A DNA stretch of 64,000 nt from Pseudoalteromonas sp. XMcav2-N (GCF_024124545.1 NZ_JAMXSF010000019.1:1-64000); one strand, 5' to 3'. Positions 1-8,738 are shown, counted from the first letter of the stretch. The notes: generated from the sequence alone by a model not told the origin. Numbers and translations: made by a program.

Positions 1-111
1 AACTATGATGACATTCTGGATCAGGTCAGCGAAGCATGGAATGCGTTTATCTCATGTGCTGACAGGGTGAAATCATTGTGCTTTAGGGACTGGATAAATC
101 TGACCAGTTAA
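1..111 (+). CDS. IS630-like transposase, C-terminal end (partial)
   Basis: The frame is open from base 1 and stops with TAA at 109-111, giving 36 residues that begin NYDDILDQVSEAWNAF and end in FRDWINLTS. The spacing of the acidic YDDI, the EAWNAF segment and the final RDW is the usual tail of IS630-family transposases (knowledge of the family). Most of the gene lies outside the window, so it cannot be judged whether the element is intact. It lies directly beside a block of palindromic tandem repeats, a common setting for insertion-sequence remnants. Confidence 0.55.
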   Translation, partial: NYDDILDQVSEAWNAFISCADRVKSLCFRDWINLTS

Positions 112-127
112 TTATTCAAAATGGTAT

Positions 128-565
128 TACTCAGCACTGAAAAACAGGTTTAAATGGATCCCGCATCGTGTGCGGGATGACGACGGAGTTGTTGTTGGAA
201 GTATGGTAGAGCTGGGTAAACCTGGAGCCGCTGCAGGAAAGTCACACCGTACGTATGACAAATACACCGAAACAAACCTACTCAGCACTGAAAAACAGGT
301 TTAAATGGATCCCGCATCGTGTGCGGGATGACGACGGAGTTGTTGTTGGAAGTGTGGTAGAGCTGGGTAAACCTGGAGCCGCAGCTGGAAGACCACACCG
401 TACGTATGACAAATACGCTGGAACAAAGCCGAGAGAAAGGTTTAAACAGATCCCGCATCGCGTGCGGGATGACAACGGGGTTGTTGTTGGCGGTGTGGTA
501 GAGCTGGGTAAACCTGGAGTCGCTGCAGGAAAGCCACACTTTACGTGTAGTAAATACGCCGGCTC
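128..565. repeat. Three tandem ~150-bp repeats carrying a REP-like palindrome
   Basis: Three consecutive degenerate copies start near 128, 279 and 426. The first two are offset by exactly 151 bp and are almost identical; the third is shorter and more diverged. Each copy contains the same 25-bp palindrome (157-181, 308-332, 449-473), with GATCCCGCA and TGCGGGATGAC as its arms. A 170-residue frame runs through the block, but it simply translates the repeat and is not taken as a gene. Confidence 0.85.
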
Positions 566-620
566 AAACATACTGCTTGTTTTCATGATGTATAGAGCGA
601 TTTATGGCGAAGTGTCATGT

Positions 621-1100
621 ATTTCTCCATTCATACAAATCCACACTATCGTCATCCCGCACTTGATGCGGGATCTTCTAACAGGCTACACCGTGAGTAT
701 GATTTGCACTGAAATTCGACAATCATTGTCAGACTTCAAACAGAAAAGCTCGAATCGAACGAGTTAGGCTTTTTTGCTATGTGCGTTTTAGCTTAAAGAT
801 TTTTTAGTTGATATCGCCGACATTTCTCCATTCAAACAGGTCTACACTACCGTCATCCCGCACTTGATGCGGGATCTTCTAACAGGCTACACCGTGAGTA
901 TGATTTGCACTGAAATTCGACAATCATTGTCAGACTTCAAACAGAAAAGCTCGAATCGAACGAGTTAGGCTTTTTTGCTATGTGCGTTTTAGCTTAAAGA
1001 TTTTTTAGTTGATATCGCCGACATTTCTCCATTCAAACAGGTCTACACTACCGTCATCCCGCACTCGATGTGGGATCTATAAACAGGCCACACCAAGTGC
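621..1100. repeat. 201-bp tandem repeat, about 2.4 copies
   Basis: The unit begins ATTTCTCCATTCA at 621, 822 and 1023, an exact 201-bp period. The third copy decays after about 1080. Each unit contains the palindrome also found at 157-473, here in the opposite orientation (651-675, 852-876, 1053-1077). The two full units also contain a hairpin-like stretch AAAAGCTCG...GGCTTTTTT (about 744-775 and 945-976) that could act as an intrinsic terminator. No protein-coding content is supported. Confidence 0.9.
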
Positions 1101-1486
1101 ATGGCATTGGCTCCTTACCAAACACACTAACGAGTCGGGCCTGGTTCAACCTCAGAACAACGACAAAGCAAGAGTGGAGTTGGGTCTAGCATAAGTTGCT
1201 GTTCGAACAAGCCGCAGGCACTGCAAACTCAGTGCCTTAACGGAGGTTAACAAAATATTTGCCCCTATTTTCAATAAATTTAAATCACCCAAGTTTCAAA
1301 CTCTCATGCGTTCAATTTCTAATGACCTCAGACTTTAGGGATTAAAATACCTTTATTGTTATTTAATGTGAATTAAAGCTCCTTTATGTCGCGCTATAAA
1401 TCGGCTTTTTTGAAATAAATATGCTTGATCTGATGTTTTCGACCATGTTAAAACATAGGCAATTCATCAACAGGACCAATGCCCAC
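1101..1486. other. Non-coding stretch before the leu leader
   Basis: No convincing gene is seen here. The stretch is AT-rich and must hold the leucine operon promoter. A TATAAA at 1395-1400 is a possible -10 element, but no clear -35 sequence accompanies it, so no promoter is called. Confidence 0.5.
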
Positions 1487-1552
1487 ATGCAAATTATTAC
1501 GTTGTCACTATCGCTTAACCTCTTGCTGCTTAGCTGTAAGAGCGGGGCGTAG
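1487..1552 (+). CDS. leuL: Leucine operon leader peptide
   Basis: A 21-codon frame (ATG 1487, TAG 1550-1552) encodes MQIITLSLSLNLLLLSCKSGA. It has seven leucine codons, including four in a row and using several different leucine codons (TTG, CTA, CTT, CTC, TTG, CTG, CTT). A weak ribosome site (AGGA, 1472-1475) precedes it. It lies just upstream of an intrinsic terminator and the leuA start, which is the layout of a transcription attenuator: ribosome stalling at the Leu run when leucyl-tRNA is scarce should prevent terminator formation. The frame was found by eye. Confidence 0.85.
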   Translation: MQIITLSLSLNLLLLSCKSGA

Positions 1553-1578
1553 TTGCGCGTAAGGGCAGCAACACGATA

Positions 1579-1606
1579 AACCCCGCACATTGTGCGGGGT
1601 TTTTTT
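1579..1606 (+). terminator. leu attenuator terminator
   Basis: The stem CCCCGCAC (1581-1588) pairs with GTGCGGGG (1592-1599), extended by flanking AA/TT, with a 3-nt loop and seven T residues. It lies between the leucine-rich leader peptide and the leuA ribosome site, so it is read as the attenuator. Confidence 0.9.
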
Positions 1607-1629
1607 ATGCTTAAACGAGGACATCAGGT

Positions 1630-3177
1630 ATGCAAGACAAGGTTTGGATATTCGACACAACATTAAGAGATGGAGAGCAGGCGCTTAAGGCCAGCCTGAC
1701 TGAAGAAGATAAAATTCTACTCGCGCATACCATTAGTCGTTTAAATGTTGATGTGATGGAAGTTGGGTTCCCGGTTTCAAGTCCGGCGGACTTTCGTGCG
1801 GTACAGCGCATTGCCAGAGAAATAAGCGGTCCGAGCATTTGCGGTTTGGCTCGGGCTGTCAGCAAAGACATTGAAGCCTGTGGAGAAGCCCTGAGACCCG
1901 CGGAGAAGCGGCGTATTCACACCTTTATTGCGACTAGCCCATTGCATCTTGAGCATAAGCTGAGAATGTCCCTGGAAGATGCAACCGAGATGGCGGTGAA
2001 ATCTATCAAGCTGGCGCGCAACTATACCGATGATGTGGAGTTCTCCTGTGAGGACGCCAGTCGAACCCCGTTTGATGATTTGTGTCGCGTTGTTGAGCGA
2101 GCCATCGACGCCGGAGCCAGCACCATAAACCTGCCTGATACAGTGGGCTATGTAACACCTGATGAATATGCAGCAATGATCCACCATATCCGAAACAATG
2201 TGCCAAATATCGATAAAGCACGACTCAGTGTACATTGCCATAATGACCTAGGCTTGGCCGTGGCAAACTCGATAGCGGCTGTTCAAGCTGGTGCCAGACA
2301 GATTGAGTGTACCATCAATGGCATTGGTGAGCGTGCCGGTAACTGCTCATTAGAAGAAGCAGCCATGATCCTGAAAATGAGAGAAGACCACTTACAAGTA
2401 GGCTGTGATATTCGCAGCGAAGAAATATACCGGGCATCACGTCAGGTTGCCAAGATCTGCAATATGCCGGTTCAGCCAAATAAAGCTATCGTGGGAGAAA
2501 ACGCCTTTGCTCACAGCTCTGGCATCCACCAGGATGGTGTATTAAAAGCTCAAAATACCTATGAAATTATGTCTCCGGAAACCGTTGGCGTGCCAAATAA
2601 CCAGTTGAATATGACGTCACGCTCCGGTCGCCATGTTATTGAGCATCGTCTGAGCGAACTAGGCTATCAAAAATCTGATTATGATATGGATTCACTCTAT
2701 GAGAGCTTTTTGGCATTGGCTGATCAGAAAGGCACAGTATATGACTACGACCTTGAAGCAATGATCCACTTTAATCAAATTACTGATAAAGACAGTTTTT
2801 ACCAGCTGCAATTTGTGAATGCGTCGTCGAATTCTCAGTCTATTGCCAGCGCAACCGTTGGGATTGCAATGGGTGAGCAACTAAAGCAGGAAGCAGCCAC
2901 GGGAAATGGTCCGGTAGAAGCAGCATTTCTGGCACTTGAGCGGATCACCGGTAAGGCCATTGATATCGTTGAATACAACCTGGATGCAACCGGTCAGGGG
3001 GCAAGCTCTCTGGGTCAGGTCGATATGATAGCCAAATATGATGGACGTCAATACCATGGTACCGGACTGGCTGCGGATGTTGTAGAAGCCTCAGTGCACG
3101 CCATGATCCACGTTTATAACTTAATTCACCGAGCCGCCAAGGTCTCGAGTTTGAAACAACAAAGGAAAGCAGGATGA
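1630..3177 (+). CDS. leuA: 2-isopropylmalate synthase
   Basis: This cytosolic enzyme condenses acetyl-CoA with 2-oxoisovalerate, the first committed step of leucine synthesis. The 515-residue product has the DTTLRDGEQ metal/substrate motif near residue 9, the HCHNDLG metal-binding motif near 200, and the NAFAHSSGIHQDG segment near 300. The C-terminal third matches the leucine-sensing regulatory domain of the family, and the length is normal. The ATG is preceded by AACGAGGA at suitable spacing. The gene overlaps leuB by four bases (ATGA), indicating translational coupling, and is controlled by the leader and attenuator just upstream. Confidence 0.97.
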   Translation: MQDKVWIFDTTLRDGEQALKASLTEEDKILLAHTISRLNVDVMEVGFPVSSPADFRAVQRIAREISGPSICGLARAVSKDIEACGEALRPAEKRRIHTFIATSPLHLEHKLRMSLEDATEMAVKSIKLARNYTDDVEFSCEDASRTPFDDLCRVVERAIDAGASTINLPDTVGYVTPDEYAAMIHHIRNNVPNIDKARLSVHCHNDLGLAVANSIAAVQAGARQIECTINGIGERAGNCSLEEAAMILKMREDHLQVGCDIRSEEIYRASRQVAKICNMPVQPNKAIVGENAFAHSSGIHQDGVLKAQNTYEIMSPETVGVPNNQLNMTSRSGRHVIEHRLSELGYQKSDYDMDSLYESFLALADQKGTVYDYDLEAMIHFNQITDKDSFYQLQFVNASSNSQSIASATVGIAMGEQLKQEAATGNGPVEAAFLALERITGKAIDIVEYNLDATGQGASSLGQVDMIAKYDGRQYHGTGLAADVVEASVHAMIHVYNLIHRAAKVSSLKQQRKAG

Positions 3178-4250
3178 GTCAATCAAATTATCAGATAGCC
3201 GTATTAGCCGGAGATGGTATTGGACCAGAGGTCATGGCAGCCGCTGAGCTGGTGCTCGATAAAGTCAGTGAAGTCTTTGGTATCAGCTTACAGCGCCAAC
3301 ACCATGCTATCGGTGGTGCGGCAATTGATGAATATGGCGTCGCGTTGCCTCCAGCAACATTGGCAGCCTGCGAAGCATCGGATGCGATTTTGTTTGGTTC
3401 AGTCGGCGGGCCTAAGTGGGAACATTTACCGCCTCAGGAGCAGCCTGAGCGCGCTTCTCTATTACCGCTGAGAAAACACTTCGGTCTGTTTTGCAATCTG
3501 CGCCCGGCTCAATTATTACCAGCACTAAGTGCAGCCTCTCCGCTGCGGGCTGACATCAGCCAGCAGGGCTTTGATATTTTGTGTGTTCGCGAGCTAACTG
3601 GCGGTATCTATTTTGGTGAGAAGGGTCGCGAAGGGTCGGGGCCAGATGAAGCGGCTTTTGATACTCAGCGTTACAGTCGCCAAGAAATTGAACGGATTGC
3701 ACGTTTTGCGTTTGAAGCGGCAAGGCTGCGCAGTAATCGGGTTACCTCGGTTGATAAAGCCAATGTGCTGGCATCGAGCGTGCTGTGGCGTGAAGTCGTA
3801 TGTGAGGTAAGTAAAGACTACCCGGATGTAGAACTGGATCACATCTATATTGATAATGCTGCGATGCAACTGGTTAAACAGCCGGGGCAGTTTGATGTGC
3901 TGCTGTGTGACAACTTGTTTGGCGACATTCTGTCGGATGAGTGCGCCATGATCACCGGTTCCATGGGTTTGCTACCGTCAGCGAGCCTGAATCAATCGGG
4001 TTTTGGTCTGTATGAGCCAGCCGGTGGTTCTGCCCCTGATATCGCAGGTAAAGGCATTGCCAATCCAATCGCACAGATCCTCAGTGCAGCGCTGATGCTA
4101 CGTTATTCATTGGCACAGGATGAAGCGGCAAGACGTATTGAAAAGGCAGTGGCGGAAGCCGTCGCCGCTGGCGTGGGCACACCGGATATTTACCCGGAAG
4201 CTGGCTATACCACTTTGGACGTCGCTCATGCAATTGTTGAGCGAATTTAA
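3174..4250 (+). CDS. leuB: 3-isopropylmalate dehydrogenase
   Basis: The 358-residue NAD-dependent enzyme oxidises and decarboxylates 3-isopropylmalate in leucine synthesis. Visible family features are the N-terminal LAGDGIGPEV nucleotide segment, the Arg-rich substrate region (LRKHFGLFCNLRPA), the RELTGGIYFGEKGR loop, and DNLFGDILSDE, which carries the metal-binding aspartates. The length is typical. It starts inside the leuA stop codon (ATGA) and is followed after 32 nt by leuC. Confidence 0.97.
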   Translation: MSQSNYQIAVLAGDGIGPEVMAAAELVLDKVSEVFGISLQRQHHAIGGAAIDEYGVALPPATLAACEASDAILFGSVGGPKWEHLPPQEQPERASLLPLRKHFGLFCNLRPAQLLPALSAASPLRADISQQGFDILCVRELTGGIYFGEKGREGSGPDEAAFDTQRYSRQEIERIARFAFEAARLRSNRVTSVDKANVLASSVLWREVVCEVSKDYPDVELDHIYIDNAAMQLVKQPGQFDVLLCDNLFGDILSDECAMITGSMGLLPSASLNQSGFGLYEPAGGSAPDIAGKGIANPIAQILSAALMLRYSLAQDEAARRIEKAVAEAVAAGVGTPDIYPEAGYTTLDVAHAIVERI

Positions 4251-4282
4251 CCTAATCTCAGATTAACAACAGGATGTAGCAA

Positions 4283-5686
4283 GTGGCACACACATTATAT
4301 GACAAAATCTGGCAGGCGCATGTGGTCGCCAGTATTAACGAACAAACCGATTTACTGTATATAGACAGACATCTGGTGCATGAAGTCACCTCGCCTCAGG
4401 CGTTTTCCGGCCTGCGTGAAAAGAACCGCAGGGTGCGCTGCCCGCACAAGACCTTTGCGACCATGGATCACAATGTGTCGACCAAAAGCCGCTCTATCGA
4501 TGCGGCGAGTGAAGTCAGCAAAAATCAACTTCAGGCGTTAGCAAAGAACTGTCAGGAGTTCGGCATTGAACTTTATGATCTGAACTCAGTGAATCAAGGC
4601 ATAGTACATGTGATGGGACCTGAGCAAGGGATCACTCTACCAGGCACGACTATCGTGTGTGGCGACAGCCACACCTCAACACATGGTGCTTTTGGTGCAC
4701 TGGCCCATGGCATCGGCACCTCTGAAGTGGAGCACGTGCTGGCAACTCAAACGCTGCAGCAGAAGAAAGCCAGATCACTGAAAATTGAGATCACTGGCAA
4801 GCTACGGCCAACCGTAACGGCCAAAGATCTGATCATGGCCGTGATCGGCAAACTGGGCACGGCCGGTGGCACAGGCTTTGTGGCGGAGTTTTGTGGTACA
4901 GCCATAGAAGCTTTGTCGATGGAAGCACGGATGACTCTGTGTAACATGAGCATTGAAATGGGTGCTAAAGCCGGATTGATCGCCCCGGATCAGATCACCT
5001 ACGATTACCTGAAAGGCCGCCCTTTCGCGCCACAGGGGAAAGACTTTGAACAGGCTGTCGCCTATTGGCAAACCTTGCATTCAGATCCTGATGCAGCCTT
5101 CGACAGTGAAGTGATCATCAGTGCTGACGAGATCCAGCCACAGGTAACCTGGGGCACCAGTCCTGAGCAAGTGATAGGGATTGATGAGACAATTCCCGAT
5201 CCGGAAACTGAACCGGATTTAATTAAAGCCGAGGCTATGCGCAGTGCACTGCGTTACATGGGTCTGCGCGCGGGCCAGAAACTGACGGATGCCAAAGTAG
5301 ATACGGTGTTTATAGGCTCGTGTACTAATAGCCGCATTGAGGACTTGCGGGCCGCCGCTCAGGTCGTTGCGGGTAAACAGGTGGCCAGCGGTGTTGAAGC
5401 TTTGATTGTGCCAGGTTCTGGTTTGGTAAAACAGCAGGCTGAGCAAGAGGGTCTGGCGGATATCTTCATGGCGGCTGGGTTTGAGTGGCGAGAGCCGGGG
5501 TGTTCCATGTGTCTGGCAATGAATGACGACCGTCTGGGGATGGGTAAACGCTGTGCTTCGACCTCCAACCGAAACTTTGAAGGACGTCAGGGGCGCGGTG
5601 GCAGAACTCACTTAGTTAGTCCGGCGATGGCCGCAGCGGCTGCAATTGCAGGTCACTTTACCGATATTCAAGGAGAGCGGGTATGA
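4283..5686 (+). CDS. leuC: 3-isopropylmalate dehydratase large subunit
   Basis: This is the 4Fe-4S subunit that, with LeuD, isomerises 2- to 3-isopropylmalate. The product has 467 residues, with CGDSHTSTHGAFGA near 130 and the cluster cysteines in GSCTNSRIEDL and in GCSMCLAMN. The start is GTG at 4283 (GTG GCA CAC), preceded by ACAGGATG; no in-frame ATG gives the conserved N-terminus. The stop overlaps the leuD ATG by four bases. Confidence 0.97.
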   Translation: MAHTLYDKIWQAHVVASINEQTDLLYIDRHLVHEVTSPQAFSGLREKNRRVRCPHKTFATMDHNVSTKSRSIDAASEVSKNQLQALAKNCQEFGIELYDLNSVNQGIVHVMGPEQGITLPGTTIVCGDSHTSTHGAFGALAHGIGTSEVEHVLATQTLQQKKARSLKIEITGKLRPTVTAKDLIMAVIGKLGTAGGTGFVAEFCGTAIEALSMEARMTLCNMSIEMGAKAGLIAPDQITYDYLKGRPFAPQGKDFEQAVAYWQTLHSDPDAAFDSEVIISADEIQPQVTWGTSPEQVIGIDETIPDPETEPDLIKAEAMRSALRYMGLRAGQKLTDAKVDTVFIGSCTNSRIEDLRAAAQVVAGKQVASGVEALIVPGSGLVKQQAEQEGLADIFMAAGFEWREPGCSMCLAMNDDRLGMGKRCASTSNRNFEGRQGRGGRTHLVSPAMAAAAAIAGHFTDIQGERV

Positions 5687-6282
5687 GCGTATTTCATCGC
5701 GGATTATTGGCGCCGCTGGACAAAAACAATGTTGATACGGATCAGATCATTCCAAAGCAATTTTTAACCTCAACCAGCAGAGAAGGGTTTGATAAGGCGC
5801 TCTTTTTCGATTGGCGCTATACAGACCAGGGCGAGCCGGATCCGAGCTTTATTCTGAATGCGCCGCAATATCAGGGTGCCAGTATCTTGTTGACTCGAGA
5901 TAACTTTGGGTGTGGCTCCTCTCGGGAGCACGCGCCATGGGCATTAAAACAATATGGTTTTACTGTGATTTTGGCACAGAGTTTTGCCGATATCTTTTTC
6001 AACAACTGTGGCAATAATCAGATGCTTTGCATTAGTTTGCCTGCGAGCACGCTGGATAGCTTGTTTGGCTTGTGTGAGCGCCAGGCAGATATTCAGATTG
6101 AAGTTGACTTAGCACAGCAGCAATTGCGCAGTGAGTACTTTGCCCCGATTACATTTGATGTTCGCCCGGACATTAAAGCGCGGCTTCTCAGTGGTCTGGA
6201 CTTTATTGGTGAGACTGAGCAATTGAACGCCCAGATAGAGTCGTTTGAACAACAGCTTCAGGCTGCACGTCCCTGGCAGTAG
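5683..6282 (+). CDS. leuD: 3-isopropylmalate dehydratase small subunit
   Basis: This 199-residue partner of LeuC completes the isomerase. It shows the N-terminal DTDQIIPKQFL motif and the GCGSSREHAPWAL substrate-binding segment near residue 75, and has normal length. It is the last gene of the operon: an inverted repeat follows, and the next gene encodes an unrelated secreted protein. Confidence 0.97.
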   Translation: MSVFHRGLLAPLDKNNVDTDQIIPKQFLTSTSREGFDKALFFDWRYTDQGEPDPSFILNAPQYQGASILLTRDNFGCGSSREHAPWALKQYGFTVILAQSFADIFFNNCGNNQMLCISLPASTLDSLFGLCERQADIQIEVDLAQQQLRSEYFAPITFDVRPDIKARLLSGLDFIGETEQLNAQIESFEQQLQAARPWQ

Positions 6283-6308
6283 CTGTTTGATCACCGCATT
6301 TAATTGGC

Positions 6309-6350
6309 AAAGGCCGCTAAGTGGATTACGCTGCGGCCTTTATTATTTTC
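6309..6350 (+). terminator. Putative leu operon terminator
   Basis: AAAGGCCGC (6309-6317) pairs with GCGGCCTTT (6333-6341) around a 15-nt loop and is followed by a broken T-rich tract (TATTATTTTC). The stem is strong but the T-tract is imperfect, so termination may be partial. Confidence 0.6.
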
Positions 6351-6363
6351 CAGGAACCTAGAT

Positions 6364-6951
6364 ATGAAACTTGTTTATGCAGCTGCTTTGCTGGCCAGTG
6401 GTACAGTCATGGCACGTCCGGCACCGTTAGTCTCTATCCCCACGCATGATGCGTTTTTTGACCACATTAAGCAACATTGTGGTAAAGCGTATGAAGGCAA
6501 AGTGACGGTCGACAATCAGGGACCCAGTGCGTTCAGTGAGGCGCGTTTGATTATGCATGTGCGCCGTTGTAACGACCGGGAGCTGCAAATCCCGTTTCAT
6601 GTTGGACAAAATGCTTCGCGCACTTGGATCATTACCAAGACAGGCAGCGGTCTGAGCCTGAAGCACGACCATCGTCATAAGGATGGCAGTGATGACGATT
6701 CAACTATGTATGGTGGCCACACCGTCGATGCGGGCTACAACAACGTACAGTCTTTCCCGGCAGATCAGTACTCAAAAGAGTTGTTTGCGAAGCGCGGTAT
6801 TCCCCAATCTATGGGCAATACCTGGCAGATGTATATTTACGATGAGCGTTTTACCTATCGCATGGTAAGAGAAGGGCGTGAATTCCGGGTAGACTTTGAC
6901 CTGACCAAACCGGTTAAGGCACCCAAAGCACCTTGGGGGTACCAGGATTAA
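6364..6951 (+). CDS. Secreted protein of unknown function
   Basis: The product is 195 residues from the ATG at 6364, which is preceded by CAGGAACC and gives a clean signal peptide (MKLVYAAALLASGTVMARP). An upstream in-frame start at 6304 lies inside the leu terminator and is not used. The mature protein is rich in His, Asp and Arg, with a KHDHRHKDGSDDDS stretch near residue 100, and ends APWGYQD. I do not recognise the family. Two cysteines (CGKAY and RRCND) could form a disulfide in the periplasm. The 3' end overlaps the convergent lipoprotein gene by 38 bases. Confidence 0.7.
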   Translation: MKLVYAAALLASGTVMARPAPLVSIPTHDAFFDHIKQHCGKAYEGKVTVDNQGPSAFSEARLIMHVRRCNDRELQIPFHVGQNASRTWIITKTGSGLSLKHDHRHKDGSDDDSTMYGGHTVDAGYNNVQSFPADQYSKELFAKRGIPQSMGNTWQMYIYDERFTYRMVREGREFRVDFDLTKPVKAPKAPWGYQD

Positions 6952-7399
6952 CACAGCGGTCTTGCAGGCTTAGTGCGAGGCACTGAGCTAAGCAAGTGGC
7001 ATCACTGCGGGGTTTCACACACCGCACTTCAACTTGCAAGTCAGGCTCATACGGCCTGGGATAGGTGGGTAGTCGATCAAAGCCCTGAATGCCCTCGATC
7101 ACTACCAGTTGTGGTAATTGACCCTGACACAAACGTTGGCTGTGTCTTAGTAAAAACACACTTTGTTGCAAAAAGTGCTGATAACTATCCGATTTTATCT
7201 GTAAATAGTAGTGGTCGTCATTATACTTAGTTTGTTCGTAGTGCACTTTGTGATCGAAGTCGTAAAGCTTTTCGACTACGCCATTGGGCGGAGGTGTGTG
7301 GCTACTGCAGGCACTGACCAGTAAAGAGAATGCGGCCAGAAGAGGTAAGCGCCGTTGTTGTTTGAGTGACCGAGTTGTCTTAAAACAGAAGTGTGGCAT
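6914..7399 (-). CDS. Small lipoprotein of unknown function
   Basis: The 161-residue frame has a basic N-terminus, a hydrophobic segment and a lipobox LVSAC near residue 30, followed by SSHTPPPNG, consistent with a lipoprotein. The rest shows no recognised motif except several cysteines near the C-terminus. It converges with, and slightly overlaps, the upstream secreted-protein gene. The start is uncertain: the first Met precedes the signal sequence by more than 15 residues. Confidence 0.55.
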   Translation of the reverse strand: MPHFCFKTTRSLKQQRRLPLLAAFSLLVSACSSHTPPPNGVVEKLYDFDHKVHYEQTKYNDDHYYLQIKSDSYQHFLQQSVFLLRHSQRLCQGQLPQLVVIEGIQGFDRLPTYPRPYEPDLQVEVRCVKPRSDATCLAQCLALSLQDRCVNPGTPKVLWVP

Positions 7400-7458
7400 A
7401 CAAAACCTGCTAATCCATTATCGTCTTGCTTGAAGTGTAACATATTTAGGAGGTGCAC

Positions 7459-7917
7459 TTGTTTGCGCAATTGAGAAAGTTCATTAATACCCTGGCTGAG
7501 CAACCCGACTCTGATCAGGCTCCCGATTTTACCACTGCATTGGCAGCGCTGATGGTTGAAATTATGCGTGCAGACGGTGAAGTTCATGCTGATGAGTGCC
7601 ATATGATAGCGCGGTTACTGACCCAGCACAGTGGGATTTCCACACAGGCCAGTGAACTGATCCGCGATCAGGCGATTGAAATGGTGAATGAAGCCATAGA
7701 TTTACATCGCTTTGTACGAGTCGTGAATGACCATACTGGTGAGCTTGAGCGTATCGAAGTGATAGAACTACTTTGGCTGGTTGCTTATGCCGATGGTCGC
7801 CTGGACCCGCATGAAGAACATATGGTCAGGAAGATTGCGGGTCTGCTCTATGTAGCACATGCCGATTTTATCTCGGCGAAACTCACCGCTCGCCAGCAAC
7901 TCAAGCTTGCTGACTAG
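7459..7917 (+). CDS. TerB-like protein
   Basis: The roughly 152-residue cytosolic protein has two acidic metal-binding-like segments, MRADGEVHADE near residue 37 and AYADGRLDPHEEHM near 115, on a helical background. This is the TerB (DUF533/DjlA-like) fold signature. A perfect AGGAGG at 7448-7453 overlaps the possible GTG at 7453 but sits five bases before TTG at 7459, so TTG 7459 is chosen. Function is unknown; TerB-like domains occur with tellurite resistance and membrane stress genes, none of which is seen here. It overlaps the convergent sigma gene by four bases. Confidence 0.8.
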   Translation: MFAQLRKFINTLAEQPDSDQAPDFTTALAALMVEIMRADGEVHADECHMIARLLTQHSGISTQASELIRDQAIEMVNEAIDLHRFVRVVNDHTGELERIEVIELLWLVAYADGRLDPHEEHMVRKIAGLLYVAHADFISAKLTARQQLKLAD

Positions 7918-8438
7918 TGGGTAAGCTGCGCCGTCCCCAACTCGGTTTTGCAAGACTGAATAGCTTCCTTAATCAGAAAGTTAACCAGGGTTGGGGAAAT
8001 ACAATACATCTGAGCAATTTCTTTTTGCTTTAACCGACCATCTCGGTAAAAGCTCACCACATTTTGGTGACGTGTTGAGAGCTTAGCGATGGTGTGGTTT
8101 ACCTTCTCTGACATTTGCTCGTCAATGAAGCGTGTCTCAATGTTGGAATCTTCATCATCAAAGTGTTCGCCGTGTACGGACTCCATATCAACCAGACTTT
8201 CCCGACTCTGCTTACGCAGCATATCGATAGCAATGTTTCGTGCAACCTGATAGCAAAAGCTCTTGGAGTTTTTAACCTGGCAGTTTTGACAGGCTGACAT
8301 GCCAGACAGGCGAATAAAGGTGTCTTGTAACGCATCCTCAGCGAGATAGGGGCAACGCAGAATATTATTCAGATAAGCGAGTAGCTTGGCTTCGTTTTCT
8401 GCAATGACATTTGACCACTTTTCTTGCGACTGCGGCAC
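7914..8438 (-). CDS. PvdS-like iron-starvation ECF sigma factor
   Basis: The 174-residue ECF sigma factor has region 2 in residues 10-90 (AEDALQDTFIRL, then FCYQVARNIAIDMLRKQ) and region 4 in 110-165. The region 4 recognition helix ISPTLVNFLIKEAIQSC is very close to what I recall of Pseudomonas PvdS (SPTLVNFMIRDA...HC), which reads TAAAT-N16-CGT promoters. The start is GTG with GGAGAAAT upstream; a Fur-like box lies about 45 bases before it. No anti-sigma gene is present in the window. Eight matching promoter-like sites in the downstream locus support a role as the cluster activator. Confidence 0.85.
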   Translation of the reverse strand: MPQSQEKWSNVIAENEAKLLAYLNNILRCPYLAEDALQDTFIRLSGMSACQNCQVKNSKSFCYQVARNIAIDMLRKQSRESLVDMESVHGEHFDDEDSNIETRFIDEQMSEKVNHTIAKLSTRHQNVVSFYRDGRLKQKEIAQMYCISPTLVNFLIKEAIQSCKTELGTAQLTH

Positions 8439-8478
8439 GGTAATTTCTCCTGATGTATTTGATTTAGATCCGTTATAA

Positions 8479-8501
8479 CGAATGATAATAGTTATCAGTT
8501 G
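8479..8501 (-). promoter_or_regulatory. Fur-type operator before the sigma gene
   Basis: The sequence AATGATAATAGTTATCAGTT (8481-8500) contains the dyad GATAA-n3-TTATC and resembles the GATAATGATAATCATTATC Fur consensus. It lies about 45 bases before the sigma GTG, where bound Fe-Fur would block transcription. Confidence 0.75.
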
Positions 8502-8653
8502 CGCATTATTTATATTTTGTATTCACAAGTCAAGTGTGTTTCTGGATGTTGTAGCAAATATTGCGAAAGTGCGTTCTGCAGGATGTTGGCGGGCCTAACG
8601 CTCTGTGGATTGATGGTGATATGGCGATTACGTTTGTGTTTGAATATTAAATA

Positions 8654-8667
8654 ATTGCCATGGCAAT
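8654..8667. promoter_or_regulatory. 14-bp perfect palindrome upstream of the acylase
   Basis: ATTGCCATGGCAAT is a perfect dyad in the 359-bp intergenic region between the divergent sigma and acylase genes. It could be an operator for an unidentified dimeric regulator. Such short palindromes also arise by chance. Confidence 0.35.
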
Positions 8668-8738
8668 GATCTCCGAGCCTAACACTATTTGGTTGCCTGC
8701 CCTGTTTTTTTTAATCTTTTATGACGTCTACAAGGAGA

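Noticed and set aside
255..767. 170-residue open frame
   Set aside because: It is a translation of the tandem palindrome repeats; the repeated protein blocks mirror the DNA repeats and no ribosome site or homology is evident.
128..1100. CRISPR-like array
   Set aside because: The units are 150-201 bp and almost fully conserved, with no short unique spacers, and no cas genes are present.
8725..8730. CGTCTA upstream of the acylase as a ninth sigma box
   Set aside because: The -10-like element is present, but the sequence 15-18 bases upstream is a T-run with no TAAAT-like element.
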